This document shows, piece by piece, positions 13,275 to 27,700 of a DNA stretch of 64,000 nt (position 1 is the stretch's first letter; the number at the start of each line of letters is the position of its first letter). This stretch comes from Homalodisca vitripennis (lineage: Eukaryota; Arthropoda; Insecta; Hemiptera; Cicadellidae). A program made the position numbers and the translations under genes. Where the stretch lies: NCBI RefSeq assembly GCF_021130785.1, contig NC_060211.1, forward strand, positions 25,219,001-25,283,000, written 5' to 3'. The notes beneath the pieces were generated by a model. It searched no databases. It had not been told where the DNA came from and saw only the letters and a list, made by a program, of their open reading frames with translations.

Positions 13275-13889
13275 ACTTAATATTTTTGCAGCATAAAAAC
13301 TTTTTATTTATTTGTTTTTTTTATCTCTTCTCATATTATAGGACTCTTCTGTCTTGAACAAATTTTAATTGGAAATTATAAAAAAGGGTATTTATTAAAT
13401 ATTTATAAAAAAAGTGAACTGTTATTTTCTGAATAATATTTAAGTATTTTCTGATCCTTTCTTATTATGGTGACGGGTAAATATCCTTGTGGCGAAAATG
13501 GTAAAAAGAGTACTGGTAATTCTAAAGCAGTACAGTGTAAAAATTGTTCGTTTTGGTTTCCTCTTCGATGATACAACCCTCACTGCTAAAGAATTTAATA
13601 AACTTGGACAAATCAATCGTACAATGGTCTTGCAATACATGTATGACACAAAATTGATGAAAAGGACATCTTACAAAAAATAATGGTGAGGCTTTACAAC
13701 TATTCAATAATTTTCTTCGATAAAGTGTTTTTTAAGAGAAAAATTTACATGGAGAAAAATTGTAAAAGATTTTTATGGGGTTTTCTAATTTTTTGGTTTT
13801 AAAAAAAATCATTTTTGTTATTATAGATCCTCTAGTATATTTATATAATAGATGTTAGAAACAAGGTGTTTTTTCCAAATGCTCTCAAG

Positions 13890-15545
13890 CTGGTAAAAAT
13901 AATTTCCTATATATCTGTAAGAACTGACGGGAGACAAGACAATGTAGAGATCCATACTAGCTACCACCCCATATCTTTGGTACCCATCATTGATAAAATC
14001 TTCGAGTATTGTATTAAGGAGCAACTGTTATGATTATTTCTCACTTAATTATATCTTTTGTGTAATGAACAGTTTTGGTTCTGCCTGGTTGTAACACTGT
14101 AATGGCAGTTGATTGAATCTGTTGTTAATGACATAATCTTAAGTTTTGAAAATAAAGCTGTACAGTCTGCAACTTTAATTGATTTGTCCAAGGCTTTCGA
14201 TTGTATTTCATATACTTTGATCTTGGATAAACTGACTCGTTATGGTATTACAGGAATTGAAACTGAATCTTTTATTCATCATATCTTAGCTGTAGGAAAC
14301 AGATGGTTGTTCAAGGTGATGATAGGTCTAACTTTAATGAAATTGAAAATGGAGTGCCTCAAAGCTCAGTATTGGCCCATTTCTTTTTACTATAGCTGTC
14401 AATGACTTTTCTGTAATGTTCCATGTAAATCTGTCCTTTATGCTGACGACACCACACTTTTACATAGTAATTATGTTATTGAAAATCCTACTTTTATCTA
14501 GAACAAGATGCAATGTTAAAAATGGCTGCTAAGTGGTTTCAAGCTAACTTTTTAGTAGTAAATGAAAATAAAACTGAAAAAAAATTTGTTTTACAATGAA
14601 TAATATGTTTGAAAATTTTAAAACTGTTAACAAATGCTTGGTATTTATTTAGATGAAAGTAAGTGTTAAATTGGGATTGCCATGTACAAAATGTTTGTAA
14701 AAAGTTAGCTAGAGTTGTATTTTGTTACTTCGTAAGCTTATGTTCTGTGTTAGTAATGAAATGCTCATTATATCTTACTATTGCTTTTTTTCACACTCAC
14801 ATTTGATATTATGGTGTCAATTTATGGACGAGGGTAACAGTAGAGTATCTAATAAAAGCTTTTATATGGCAGAAGAAAGCTCTTTTTAGAATAATTAAAG
14901 GAGTACCAGGACAGAGAGATGTGTTTGCCAAATTTTTTTAAAGAATTTCACATTATGACATTGCCTTGTATATATATTTTTTATTGTCTCATGAAAGTTA
15001 AAGAAAACTTAAGATGAATATCAAAATCAAAGAGGAAATACTCACGATTTAATACAAGAAAACTTATTATATAAGCTTGACTTACCACCAATTAGACTAG
15101 AAAAAACTAAGAAAAGTCACATTTATATGGAAATAAAATTTTTAATAAATTGCCAGAAGGAGCTTTGGTTAGTTAGTACTGATAGGTTTAAGTCTGTAAT
15201 TAATCGAGCTGGTTAAAGGAAAAAGCATTTTATTGTGTCAATGAATTACTTTGCCTGTGATACTAGTGATATAAGTTTTTAGACACGTTTCATGCTTTCG
15301 TTGTTTTTATTCTCTTGTTATTGTTATGTTGTTGTTAATTGTAATGTTCTTGTTGTTAATTATTTATTAATTTATTATCCTTGTTAAATCTTGTTATTTT
15401 GTTATTTTTTTAAAACTTTAGAGTGGTTGTGTAAAATAACTGTAAATTATTACTGATAAGTATTTTGGACGAAAGTCAATTGCATATGTGTACTGTTCTT
15501 AAAAACTATATAAAGATCTTGATTCTTGATTCTTCTTGATTTTTT
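13890..15545 (+). mobile_element. 5'-truncated, decayed non-LTR retrotransposon
   Basis: The plus strand encodes consecutive RT pieces. They are ISLVPIIDKIFEYCIKEQL near 13970, LIDLSKAFDCISYTLILDKL near 14180, and VLYADDTTLLHSN near 14430 (catalytic YADD retained). A C-terminal stretch follows, ending with DRFKSVINRAG and a stop near 15215. The 3' end near 15545 carries two to three copies of TTGATTC, a microsatellite-like tail common in such elements. The endonuclease is missing and frames shift repeatedly, so it is a dead 5'-truncated copy. It belongs to the same broad type as the copy at 8210-11530 but in the opposite orientation. Confidence 0.7.
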
Positions 15546-15639
15546 GATATCATCAGGTCAGTCTATTTAGCCTTTTAAGTTAAAATCTGGCAGTGTATTA
15601 TCTTGTTACAAAGGTCATATCCAAGGAATTATTTTTCAG

Positions 15640-15769
15640 ATCTGAAGAGAAGACAAATCATTGAAAATCCTGTTCCCACTAACTATTGGAGTAAACAATT
15701 GTGTTTGAAGTAGGCTGTGAAATCCATGCAAAAACCTCATTGGAGACCACAATGTATTTGAACCTAAAT
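15640..15769 (+). CDS. DCTN6: DCTN6 exon with small frame-breaking insertions
   Basis: A good acceptor (ATTTTTCAG) precedes 15640 and a GTAAGT donor follows 15769. The three frames together give [31 protein letters not shown] and [11 protein letters not shown], which line up in order with the dynactin 6 family. Between these blocks are extra bases (one T, one A, one T and two bases AC), so no single frame runs through. All deviations look like insertions. The last base T completes a Cys codon with the next exon. Either sequence errors or real decay would explain it. Confidence 0.65.
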
Positions 15770-18700
15770 GTAAGTTAATACATATAGATGGCTATAATAA
15801 AACAAATAACTTTTATAATACAAAATGTATAGGGACGTATTATATTTTTTAACCATTAAAGTTAAAGCACCTATTCCCTATTTCCAAAAATCAACTTTTT
15901 GAAGAAAATATTTTGTTTTTCATCTTTTTTGGGTGATATCAGGGCCCTCAAGTAGTCAGAAGAGAATCTTAAAAGATAGCATATGCCGAGTAGTACATCA
16001 ATTAAGGATTCTATTTAGAGAATACAATGTCAAAAATTCGACCTCTAATGGTCAAAATAACTTTGTTGTCATTATATTATTAATTACTACAGTAAAATTC
16101 TCACAATCCACACTGGATAAAGGAACATTTTTTTCCAAATAGTGAGTAACTACACCATTATCCAGAATGGTGAGGGAGGAGGTTAACACACCAGAGGTCG
16201 CATGAAGGAAATTTGCTAATGCCTACTTTTTGTTATTTTTTATTATCTTTTAATAGAAAATCTTCAAAAAAACTATGTGATTTAAGTTTCAATAACTGTG
16301 TCTCAGAATATGTTATTTAAAATTAATTGCAGATAAAACTGAATTAATAAAGAAATATTACAAATACTGTGTAATTTGTAAAATTTAGACTATGCGTGAG
16401 GTCGCACATTAACAAATTGCCACATTAACTTTTTTAATCATGTAAATTAAAAATTTGTTTGTTTCTTTTAAAAGAAAATGTGGCTAATAAAAGAACAACA
16501 TGACGAATGTAATTTAAATTTACGCAGCTAGTAGTGAGTGATTGTATTAGACAATTATACAATTTCTTTATTAACATATTCTTTGAGAACAGTTACACGT
16601 CAAATGGTCAATAAATAAAATTAAGTATTTATAAATTAAAATATTTGTACCAGTTAATATTGCTGAATATGGTGCAGGGGACAGCAAAATTTTAATAATT
16701 TAAAAAACAAAGTGAGTAAGAGACTTATATAGGTGTAAAGATCACGTTAATAAATGTATGACGAGATAAGACGAGTTCCCAATCTGCTGATATTGTTAAC
16801 CATAATAATACTACAGAAAGCTGTTAATGTAGACATAGATAAAAAAAGTACATCCAGTTAAAGTGCCAATTTTATCACAAACCAGATTTAAAAAAAAGAG
16901 GGACATGGTTAGAAATTATGTCCATTACAGCTGTCTGTTTATGTTTATACCAGGTGTCTTAAAAGCTCCACTCCCTATATTAACTTTAACTGGTCACCAA
17001 ATTTGGTAGAGTAACATTAGAGACCTCTAGTTTGCGCCATTCGTCTTCTTTTTATAATACCTTTAAATGAGGTGTCATGTGGTAGGGGTTCCTATTTAAA
17101 AATTTTGACTTACCCCTAATACCCCATTGGGGGGGGGGGGATGAAATATTTTCATACATCAAACAACTCTTTAGGTGGTCATATGAACATCCCCAAAGTA
17201 AATCACTCGACCTCTATTCATAAGAAAGTTAATAGGGGGGCGGGGGGTTGGGGCTTTTAAGAAACCTGGTATATTCATGTAGGTTGTAAGAATTTAAGAA
17301 AGATGTTCAATTGGTGGTTCAGGGTGCAATGGAGAGCATGGAACATGGGAAGGTGAACATGGCTGGCTGACTGACTATAAACTTGTTTATTTTAATATTT
17401 CGTACAGCTCACAATTACCGAAATTTCTCAAAATTTAATGTGGATCAAGCAGTTATTCAAATTTCAGAGGTAAGTTGGGATAAGGTATATCAATCAGGCA
17501 AACAATTACAATTTTATATCCATAAAAATAAAAAAATGTCTATGTTGAGTTTGTCCCAAATATAAAATAACAACAAAAAATTATTCCTTAGAAAACTATA
17601 GAAATAGAACTCATAAAAGAGAAAACCAAATCTTGAATTATAATATTATAAAACTCAGAACCCACAGATGGAGAAAAATATAGAGTCCTCTCCAAAATAG
17701 AATAAATAATTTGATTTGAAAAACAAAAGTCGAGTTTTTGTTCTAACTTATTAACGTGGTCAGTGCTCTCAAAAGATTTCTAGAGCCGCTTAAGAAAAAT
17801 GTGAAGCTGATTGGAGTAACAGAGAATAAATACCATCTGCCACATTTAAATGTGCATTCTGATACTGTACATTTCTTCAAATAAATTTAAAATGAGGAAA
17901 ATATTCAGAATTTCCAATTTACTGCCGGTAAGAGATAAAGTTTGCTATTAATGAAATAAAATCAAATGCACATGTATCTATTCAAATGTTAAAGGCAGTG
18001 AGCTCATAAGCTGGTGGAGGCAATCACTTATTTAGTAAATACAAGTTTGATAAGTGGAGTCTTCCCTAAAAAATGGAAAACTATATAATTCACCCTCTGT
18101 TTAAACTCCAAGTACCTACTAGATTGCATTACCTAAGACCTATCTCAGTTTTGCCTGCTGGTCCAATATAATAGAAACATTGCACTCAAACAAACCATGG
18201 AATATACCACGGCAAGAAAAATATTTCCAAAACTGCAAGCAGGATTTAGGAAAACATAGTACCTGTACGCTTACAAATTTATTGAGTGATGTAATTGGGT
18301 TGGAAGATAACGCAGGTCTTATCTAGGTGATAGATAACAGGTTACTAAGCTCGGCAAGGAGATATCCCAGCTGAATGTGTACTCATTATATACTGACTAA
18401 TACTGATGTTTGAACTAAACTGAAGAGCACAACTGCCTAATTGATAGTTGTACTTATAAAGTTGACTACATGACACCTGGTTTAATCAATTGCGTAATTT
18501 GAGAGTCAGTTCCTGTGAATTATTTTTATTTACAGCATCTCCAGACCATTTAACCATTAAAATATTTATGATATCCAATGGTGATTTTCACATTTGTAAA
18601 TAATAGGAGCGATTATGTTTTCAGGAATTTGTTATATCTCAATTTATATTTTCATTTTGAGTACTTTATATTGTTAATTACTTCAATTTCACTGTAGTTC

Positions 18701-21700
18701 AATTTAATGTTTTAATCCAATTAAATTAAATCATTATTGAATTAAGATATATCATTATTTAAAATACATAAATATTTAATAATATAAATCTGTCCTTTAT
18801 ATACTGTCCTTATATCTGTCCTAAATATATACTCTATATTTATTTAAAATAATAATTGGTTAATCCATTGGAAATAGTTAATATTTACTTTTTGTGACCA
18901 TTGTTTCATACTCTTTATTTCAGAAAAAAGTTTACAATTTTCAATATAAGATACTTTAGTAATGTTTTACATGTCTGTTAAAATAGAATATTTTTATAGA
19001 TTGTTAATCATGATACAATTTGTATACCAAACAAACATTTAGTAGATTATAGAAGCTCTTTTTTTATTGGAATTATTTATCAACTTAAAAACAAACACTC
19101 CAATAATATACTTGTTATTTCTGTGAGGCCTTTTGTGCTAGAGGAACATCAACATAACCTAACATAACATAAGACCCACATAACCTGATGTGTTTCTAGA
19201 GCACGAAAGGCCTCACAGAAATAAAAAGTATATTATTGGAGTGCTTGCTTTTAAATTTATATATTATTTAGTAGTTTTGTTGATCACATCCCTTTTGCAT
19301 TAGTATTTCTGAAAGCTTTCAAGGGCAATGTCAAAGTGGGCCACTTATATTTTGGACCGACATTGTTTAGCAAATATGGACACTGCCAATCTGATCTAGT
19401 AGAAATTGTATTCATAGTAACCACTTAGTTGTGATACTGGTGGAGAGGGTTCTCCTTTTGCGGTTCTGTACAAACAAAATATAATCTTAAACGGTTTGTT
19501 ATATATCAATAACAAACCGTATGAAATCTACTCTTGCAACTGTGAATATGTGTTCTTTCTGCTAATTTAGGAACTTTTATTGTGATTGCAATCATTTTTA
19601 CTTTGTTGACTGTATTAAAGCCTGAGGTACTTCTATTTATTTCTTTACTCATCACGTAGTGAACTTTACCAAAGTAATAGAATTGTTGTTATTTTACAAA
19701 TAAATCATTAACTGGAGTGAAATTTGTAGGTTACGTTGGTCCGGATGTGGTAATAGGCAATGGCTGCATAATTGGCGCTGGTTGCCGTGTAACCGTAGCC
19801 GAGAAATTGCCCGACCAAACTGTGATAACTGGACGCCATTGTGTACGCAGCGTAGCGTTGGACCGCCCACCTGTGAGTTATATTTTATTATGTGGTTTCA
19901 TTTATGCAATAATTGTGTGTATTGTATTGTGGGAGCCGGTAGTGTGAACCGCAGAGAGAATATCTGCAATGCCGTCCCCCACTACCCACCAACAACCCTC
20001 CTCGTGGCACGACCATTATTTGCCAGTTAACAAGCTAATGTCATTACCTTAGTATGTCCACCTCGTTTGTCACCGAAAACATAGAACAACTCAACGCACA
20101 TGGTGAAATAATTGACAACAATCACAGCGCTACATTTTTTTTTTGGCACTGACTGTATCACGTGCTCTAGAGTGGAGTGGAGCAAGATCTGTTGCTTCTG
20201 CGCATGCGCTGGCCACGGTTCATGCTGGCTGGCTCCTTCAGTAAGTAGTGCGGTCTCCAAGAGGGTTTACTCCTGGCTGTTAATACATTCAAGTAGAATC
20301 TACACTGGGTACAGCAAAAAACGATGTGTTTCTAGAATTTGGGCAACCCAATAGATGTCCAGCCATATCCCTGAACTATAAATGTTAATATAATAGAGTA
20401 AAAGGTCTGGTCAATAGATTTAGTTTACTGCTGAATGATGACTGCTGGACTGAAGGTTGAATATTCTGTCACGTCCAGAAGGAGCACAAAGGTCCTTATA
20501 GAACTAACAGTCTAGGAGTGAGAGCTGATTTTCAATGTGTAAGCGTACATCCTGGTTTTTCTTGAAATTAACAGAGGAATTTTTCTAGCTTGATACACTT
20601 AAAACTGACCATCAGGCTATTAATAGTACCTATATCATTGTCAAACAACTAAATAAAGAGACTGAAAGTTGCTACGTATGTAGTTATCTGATACTGATTC
20701 AACATTTATTTAAGTGCCTGGTGGTTGCTTTATTATTTGTATAGTATAATAATACTACAAACTCACGTAATCACTACGTCCTACATAATTATATTTTTTT
20801 ATTATCTTTGTATTTCCAACTTTCTTAACAAAAAACATATCTTAACATAAAAAACATTGACAGTGACAAGTGAATTGTACACAAATACCCCTGTATGATA
20901 CGTGGGTCATTTTAAAAGTAAGAACCCATTGCGCCTACACTTCCTGTCATGTGATGTCCATTCAAGGTCAGCCACTCTTGGTCAGTCCCTCATTATGCCG
21001 CCATTACATTTCACGTCTGCTGGTGTTGGTCGTGTGGTTATACTGCTTTGTTTGTCACCATATCATCATTAATCCTGCTAATTTTGAAGTACGCTCAGTA
21101 ATTCGTTTTTTAAATGAAAAATAATTTCGTCTTCCCGAAATTTACCTGCAGCTTGTTGAAGTTTATGGTAAGGGTGTAATTGGAAATGGAACGATAGAAA
21201 TGTGGAGAATGGCATAGGCTTTTTAATGAAGGAAGGACAAATAATGTTCATGATGAAGAACAACCTAGACGGTCTATTGTAAGTCTAATGAAGACTTGAC
21301 ACAAAAAGTCAATTAGGAAATTTGCCATAACAGGCGCTCCACTATTGATGAACTTCATCAGAAATTCTACAAGTTCCAAGGTCTGTAGTTTTTAATATTA
21401 TTACTGATACACCTTATTACAAAAAGTGCCAAAAATGTTAACCGAAGAACATAAAACAAAGCGTATGGCACATTCCTTGTCTTTTTTGGAGTGCTATCAC
21501 AAGGATGGTGATGAGTTTTTAAGTCACATTGTGACTGGTGATGAGACATGGGTTGCGTATTACACTCCAGAGACTAAATAAATAAATAAATAAAAATGCC
21601 TTTATTGCAAGCGTTTCTCAGTATAACAACTGCTTTACAGAACAACTCTTGTCATATCTTACACTATTTACAATACTGGGAAATAAAAATTAAAAACTAA

Positions 21701-24700
21701 AAACCTATAGACTAAATATAACACCCAAACAAGACAAATAAATTTACTGTACAATCATTTTTCTTAGTTTAACTTTAAAAAACAGTAACAGAAGTCTGTT
21801 TAAGGCTCTGGGGGAGGTCATTGTACAACTTTGGGCCAAAGTAAGAAAAGCTCCTCCTCCCAAACTCATGCTTGACTCTGGGAAAGTGAAGCAAGTCACC
21901 ATGGCGGACACTGCGTTGAGAGACCTCCTCCCGAAATTGGAGCTTCTCGACCAGGTACCCGCGGCTCACCCAGCGCAAGCACCTTGTGGATCATGCCACA
22001 ATGTCAGGATCCTGCATACATTTTCCATGGGGGACAAACTGACAAGCATCTCGGAAGGGAGACACATGATCAAAGCGCCTCAAATTGGAAAATGAATCGA
22101 ACTGCAGAGTTTTGCAGTCTTTGAATCCGATCTATGCTCCCCTAGAGATACTGTTGCCGTATGCAGGATAGCAGTAATAAAATACAGACAGAACAAGAGA
22201 ACTCATAAGCCGGAGCTTAGCGGATTCTGGCAGCAGACTTCTAAATCTGTACAGACCCCTCAGCCTACCAAGGGCACGCTGGATAGCATGAGTGACATGA
22301 TCAGAAAAGGTGAGCTTACTGTCAAGCACAACTCCGAGAGTCTTGACTGACTCAGAGACAGACAGGCTCTCCCCACTGAGCCTTACTCTCACTCCTCTCT
22401 GACCAAGGGCCTGCACCAGATTGTGTGGGGCAAGATGAAGGACAATGCACTTACCTATATTGAGTTTAAGGCCATTGTTAACCGACCAAGTGTTGATGTT
22501 CACTAGGTCGGAATTTATTTTCTCAATAGCCTCATCAATGGAGCCAGGCTCGTATGACAAGCGCACAACTGACAATCATCTGCGTACAGGTGAGCTGCAC
22601 AGCTTTGAACACAACTTGGGAAGTCAGACGTATATAAGTTGAACAATATAGGTCCAAGACAACTTCCTTGAGGAACACCTCGCCTTTTGACAAGTGAAGT
22701 TGACGTCTCACTTCCCATCTTTGTAACCTGACTTCTGTCTCCTAGGTATGATTTTACCCACTCGATTGAATTTTTGCCAAAGCCATAAAAATGCATCTTA
22801 GCGTACAAAAGTTCATGGTTAAGGGAACAAAATGCTTGTGAGTAGTCCAGTATCACTTAGTGAACTACACATCCCTTTATCTTTCGCATCAATTAAGTCA
22901 CTGAACAGACTTACCAGGGCAGTGCATGTGCTATGATTTTTTCTAAATCCAGATTGTGTTTTTGGCAATATGTTTACTTCGTTCATATACTGTGCTATTT
23001 GACGTGTTACTATTTTTTTCCATAATCTTCGATATTGCTGGTAAAATCGAGATGGTCTCAGTTGTTGGACACTTTTAGGGGACGTTACTTTTGGCAATGG
23101 ATGAACAACACTCATTTTCCATCTCTGCGGGAACACACCGCTCATCAATGATTTGTTAATAAGATGAGTAATTGCACCCAAAGCATACGGACTCACGGCC
23201 TTAATCATTTGGATGGATATTTCATCACTACCAACAGCTCTAGATTTTATTTCATTTAGTGCTTTTTTTACATCATCTTCAGTGACAGCAGAAAAGCTAA
23301 AATCATTCATCGATTCAATTCTCTTACTAGTTCTGAAGACATCGATTTCTTCAACTCTGGCTTCATTTCCATTCCCCATATTGACAAAATACTGATTGAT
23401 GTCATCAAGCTTCAGTTTGGTGTGGAATGTTTTCATTTCTGTTTTTTCCATAACTATATTACACTGTTTCAAACAAGTCCAAAAATCTTTGGGATCCTTG
23501 TTAGTGGATAATTTCTCAGTGAAAAAAATCTCTCTTTGCTCTCCACACCATCCCATTCAATTCATTGCGTGTTCTTTTATACATCTCCCAATCTTTTACT
23601 GTCCCTGGTTTTCCAATATATCTTACGGAGTTTGTTTTTTTAGTTTAGTCTGCTTGTTTATGACATCGTTCCTCCACGGGGGCTTTCTTTTTTGAACGCT
23701 TTTTTGAACGCTTGATTGACTAAACGTTAATCTAGTGAGTGGTATCATCTAAACTGCCGAAGCCAAGGAAATTCAAGCAAGACCCTATAACAAGGAAAAT
23801 TATAACCACAGTTTTTTGGGACCAGAAAGGCATGCTTTTGATAGACTTTCTGCCAAAAGGAATGACAGTAAATGCAGAGAGATACTGTGAAACGTTATTT
23901 AATCTTAGGTGCGCTATTCAAAACTAATGGCAAGGCCTGTTCTCTAGCTACATCATTCTGTTTCAAGATAATGCTCGACCTAACGTCAAAGTAAGAACAC
24001 AGGCACAGTTAGACAAGTTTCATTGAGAATTACTGGATCGCCCTGACAGTACCATCAGACTTCATCTTTATTCAAAAGTCAAGAAATTTCATTTTAAAAG
24101 AAAGTCACTAATTGGTCTAACGATCAGGCAGCAAGAGTTCTTTGATGATGGGATCCAAAAGTTGGTGCTACTACTTGAAAGTTTAAATGCTCATGGTGAC
24201 TGTGTAGAGAAGTGATTGAGAACACAACATCTAAAGCTACAAAGGTCCTTGGGGTCTGCAAAAGACTTTTTTGGATTTAAACGGGGTTTGAACCCCCAAA
24301 ATATTTATTGAATATATGAAACCATTATAAAAGCAATGGTCACTTTAGTGTGGTGGCCGAAAGTAGAATAAAAAACAGTGCTAAGAGGCTACAGAGTCTT
24401 CAAAGGCTAGCTTACGTAAGCATCACAGGAGCGATGAGCTCCTGTCCAACCCTGGCACTTGAAGGGATCGTGAGATACACTCCTCTGGGGCAGGAGGTGA
24501 TGAGTACAACTGCTCTAAGGGCAATGAAGCTTCAAGGAACAAAGGTAATAAATACTATCTCTTCAGAAGGTCACATGAAAATAACCCAGGAATTTCCAAT
24601 GCTAACCAATGTGTCAGAAATAATGGTTAAGAAAATACTCCTTTCAAAAACCATATATAGTCTCTATTGAAGAAAGGGAGAAATGGATTTAAAGGAGGCC

Positions 24701-27700
24701 TACCCTACAAAAGGAGTTCAGAAGTTTTACACAGATGGTACACGCCTAGACTCTAGGGCAGGATTCGGAATATATGGATCAAGAGTTAACCTAGCAGTGC
24801 ACCTGGGAAAATACACCACGTTCTTCGGCAGCGGAAGTTATGGCAGTAGAGTCAACCACCAAACGACTCATACAAATTAGGCAAAAAGGAGCAAAATTCC
24901 TAATACTTTCTGATAGCTAGGCTGCACTGAAGGCACTTGATTCCTGTTCGTTTGATTCGAAAGCAGTCTGGGAATGCAAGAATGCTCTGGTAAAACTGGT
25001 GAAGAAAAATAGAGTAATGCCCGGTTGGGTGCCGGCCATGAGGGCATTCATGGTAATGGAAAAGCATATACCTTCGCCAAAAAGGGACCAGAGCCTATTA
25101 TGGTGGGACCAGAGCCGGGTTGCAGGATAGCTTTCTCCTACAGCAAAGCTCTAGTAAAAGATTTGGAAAAGAGGATAAGATATTGTAATTGAAGTAAGGC
25201 CTCAGGATTAAGATAATCAAAAATGTGTATCTCTCCTTATGCTAAAGAATGGCCAATTCTCCTAGATCAGAGTGAGGAGGATATAAGAATGATAATAGGG
25301 ATGCTGACAGGGCATGGCTCTCTTAACAAGAACACCTCATGACGGAGGGCCTTAGCAAGACTGATGAATGCAGATTCTGCAGAGTAGAGGAGGAATCAAC
25401 AGAGCATATTTTGCTAAACTGTCCTGCTGTATCTAAAATTCGGTAAAGATTCCTATGGGAATATCTCCTCAGCTCCAAGAACAGGAGCCCTCAAATCTAA
25501 TCAGGTTCCGTAAAAGGATACAAATATAAGTAAGGGAGGCGCAAAAGTCCTTTTAGGACTAAGTGTGGGAACAATCGTCCCTTTCCCTCGGGGAAAAAAT
25601 GTAGAGAAGTGAATAAATGTTCATAGTTTAGTTTATGATACAATTTAAGTTCAGACATAAAGTATCCCTTGATCTTTTACAAAATGGTTCTTATTTAAAA
25701 AATGACCTCTCGTATAATTCAAGGGTTTGAATGATCATTTCATTATTAAATTTGACACTAATATTAAATCAAAATTTTTAAGGTTAGATTGGTCATTAGA
25801 TGACCAATTATCTCTTGAAATATTATAGATGACTTATGGAACACTAAATGGAGTACATAAAACTAAGAAGCCTACTAGAGTCAAAAAATTGTCTATTCCA
25901 GCTATTTCAATTCACTTCCAGTTTAACACGTTCGCTGCTAAAAATTAAGTAATTATATGTTGCTAGAGGCTAATTTTTTTTTATTAGTATTCACTTACCA
26001 ATTTAGTTGTTGTGACACGGGTTGGTACAGAAAGGTCATCAAACACCAAAAGAGCCGAATTTCGCCATTTTGAAAACGTGCAGTAGATCTACCGCACACG
26101 CTCCTGGGGCCAGTCTCTCTTCGAAGCGCGCACCGTTTTCCTTATTGTTTTTGAAAAACAGACCACTAACGATTGTTTATAATAATACTGGGAACAAATC
26201 ACTTAGTATAACTAAAAATATATTGATAAAAAACACTAAAAACTACTATTTACAACCCAACCATCCTCCCCAAGGTACGCTTCATTAGTCATGGAATTGG
26301 TCAAAACAATGTGGGACACACAACCCAGGCTGTCCATCACATTCTAAACACTGCCACATCACGTATTTCTTTCTGCCATTTGCATAGCAAACTCTGCACC
26401 TCTTTTGTTTACTTCTCTTTCCACAAGCCACTTTTTCTGTAATCCGTGAGGGTACATGGGGGACGTGGCGGCGCTTCAGAGGTCGAGGAGGCTCGGGAAC
26501 GTCCGGGAGTAGCTTGTCAATAACCTCCAGACGGAAGTCGTACAATGGCATTTTGTTTTCTCCACTTGATGTGCGAACTTCGTTATAGAGATAGTGTGCA
26601 TTCACTAACATCATCTGAATTACGTGGACAAAAATCTTTTTATACCACCGCAGTGTTTTCCTTTCGCAAGGATAATATGACATCATTTGGTCACTGCGGT
26701 CCACGCCTTTCATAAAATGGTTGTATTGAACAATTGGTAGTGGTTTTAGTCTCTCCAAACCACCTCGATTAATTGAATTCACCATGTCATTTTCAAATTC
26801 AGTGGATATGTAAGAGACAACGCGTTTGTCTTTCCATTTGGCGACAACAACACTTTCGGCGTAGCGGGCGATGGTTTCACCCTTTTTCAGGGTTGCCGAT
26901 TTGACTTCAGGAGATACGTATTTTCTGTCCAGCCGAAGAGTTCCAGTGCAATATGTATTCCTACGGAGCAGGCTTGAGGCAAGAGTAAAACTATTATAAT
27001 AATTATCCATAAATAAACTGTGGCCACAATTGAGTTTCCCTTGCATCAGCTTCAATACAACATTGGCTGCATGCCCCTTACCACCGTAATCATCTAAAAC
27101 TCCGCAATACATAAAAAAACGAAGTATTAGGCCATGGGGGTCACACAAACTGTACAGTTTGATGCCGTACTTATGGCGTTTCCCTTTTATATATTGCCTA
27201 AAGTACAACCGTCCCCTCCATAAAACCATTCCCTCGTCAATGCACAACTTTTTTTGAGGATAATAAATTGAGTCCATTTTATTGTTGAAGTAGTCAATTA
27301 GAAACTGTACTTTAGAAGCTCTGTTGTTTGGGTTAGGGTACCTTTCAAAATTAATGCATCGCAAAATAAGCATGAATTTGTCCCTGGCCATGAATTTGGG
27401 GAAGCACGTTGAAAACAGCTTACAAGTTTTCCAATAGTCTTGTATTCGGGGTAATTGTAATATTCCCATGTGCAGCAATAGGCCAATAAAACATTTGAGA
27501 TCCTCCACGGTAATGTCTTTCCATTTATGGATTCGTGAGCCTGGGGTTGTAGTAGGTCCACAGAATAACTCCAACGCGTATCTATTCGTAGTAGCCACAA
27601 TGCCCTCCAAAAAAATCACATCCACCAGCAACAAGAAAAAATTGATTGGGGTAATCTCATTAGGCAAAGGGACTAAAAACTTTTCCTCTTTTGTAAACGG

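Larger units (their letters stand above)
20899..25714 (+). mobile_element. mariner element interrupted by two retrotransposons
   Basis: The left end TACGTGGGTCATTTTAAAAG (20899 on) and the right end (25686-25714, reverse complement TACGAGAGGTCATTTTTTAA) form mariner-type terminal inverted repeats. Between them lie three pieces of one transposase: 21080-21578, 23725-24215 and 25613 onward (3' UTR). Removing the two inserts (21579-23717 and 24216-25599) and one copy of each target duplication (7 and 13 bp) leaves about 1273 bp, close to the usual 1.3 kb of a mariner. The right end abuts TA; the left is preceded by GA, probably a mutated TA. It is dead, both from the insertions and from stops. 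Confidence 0.9.
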
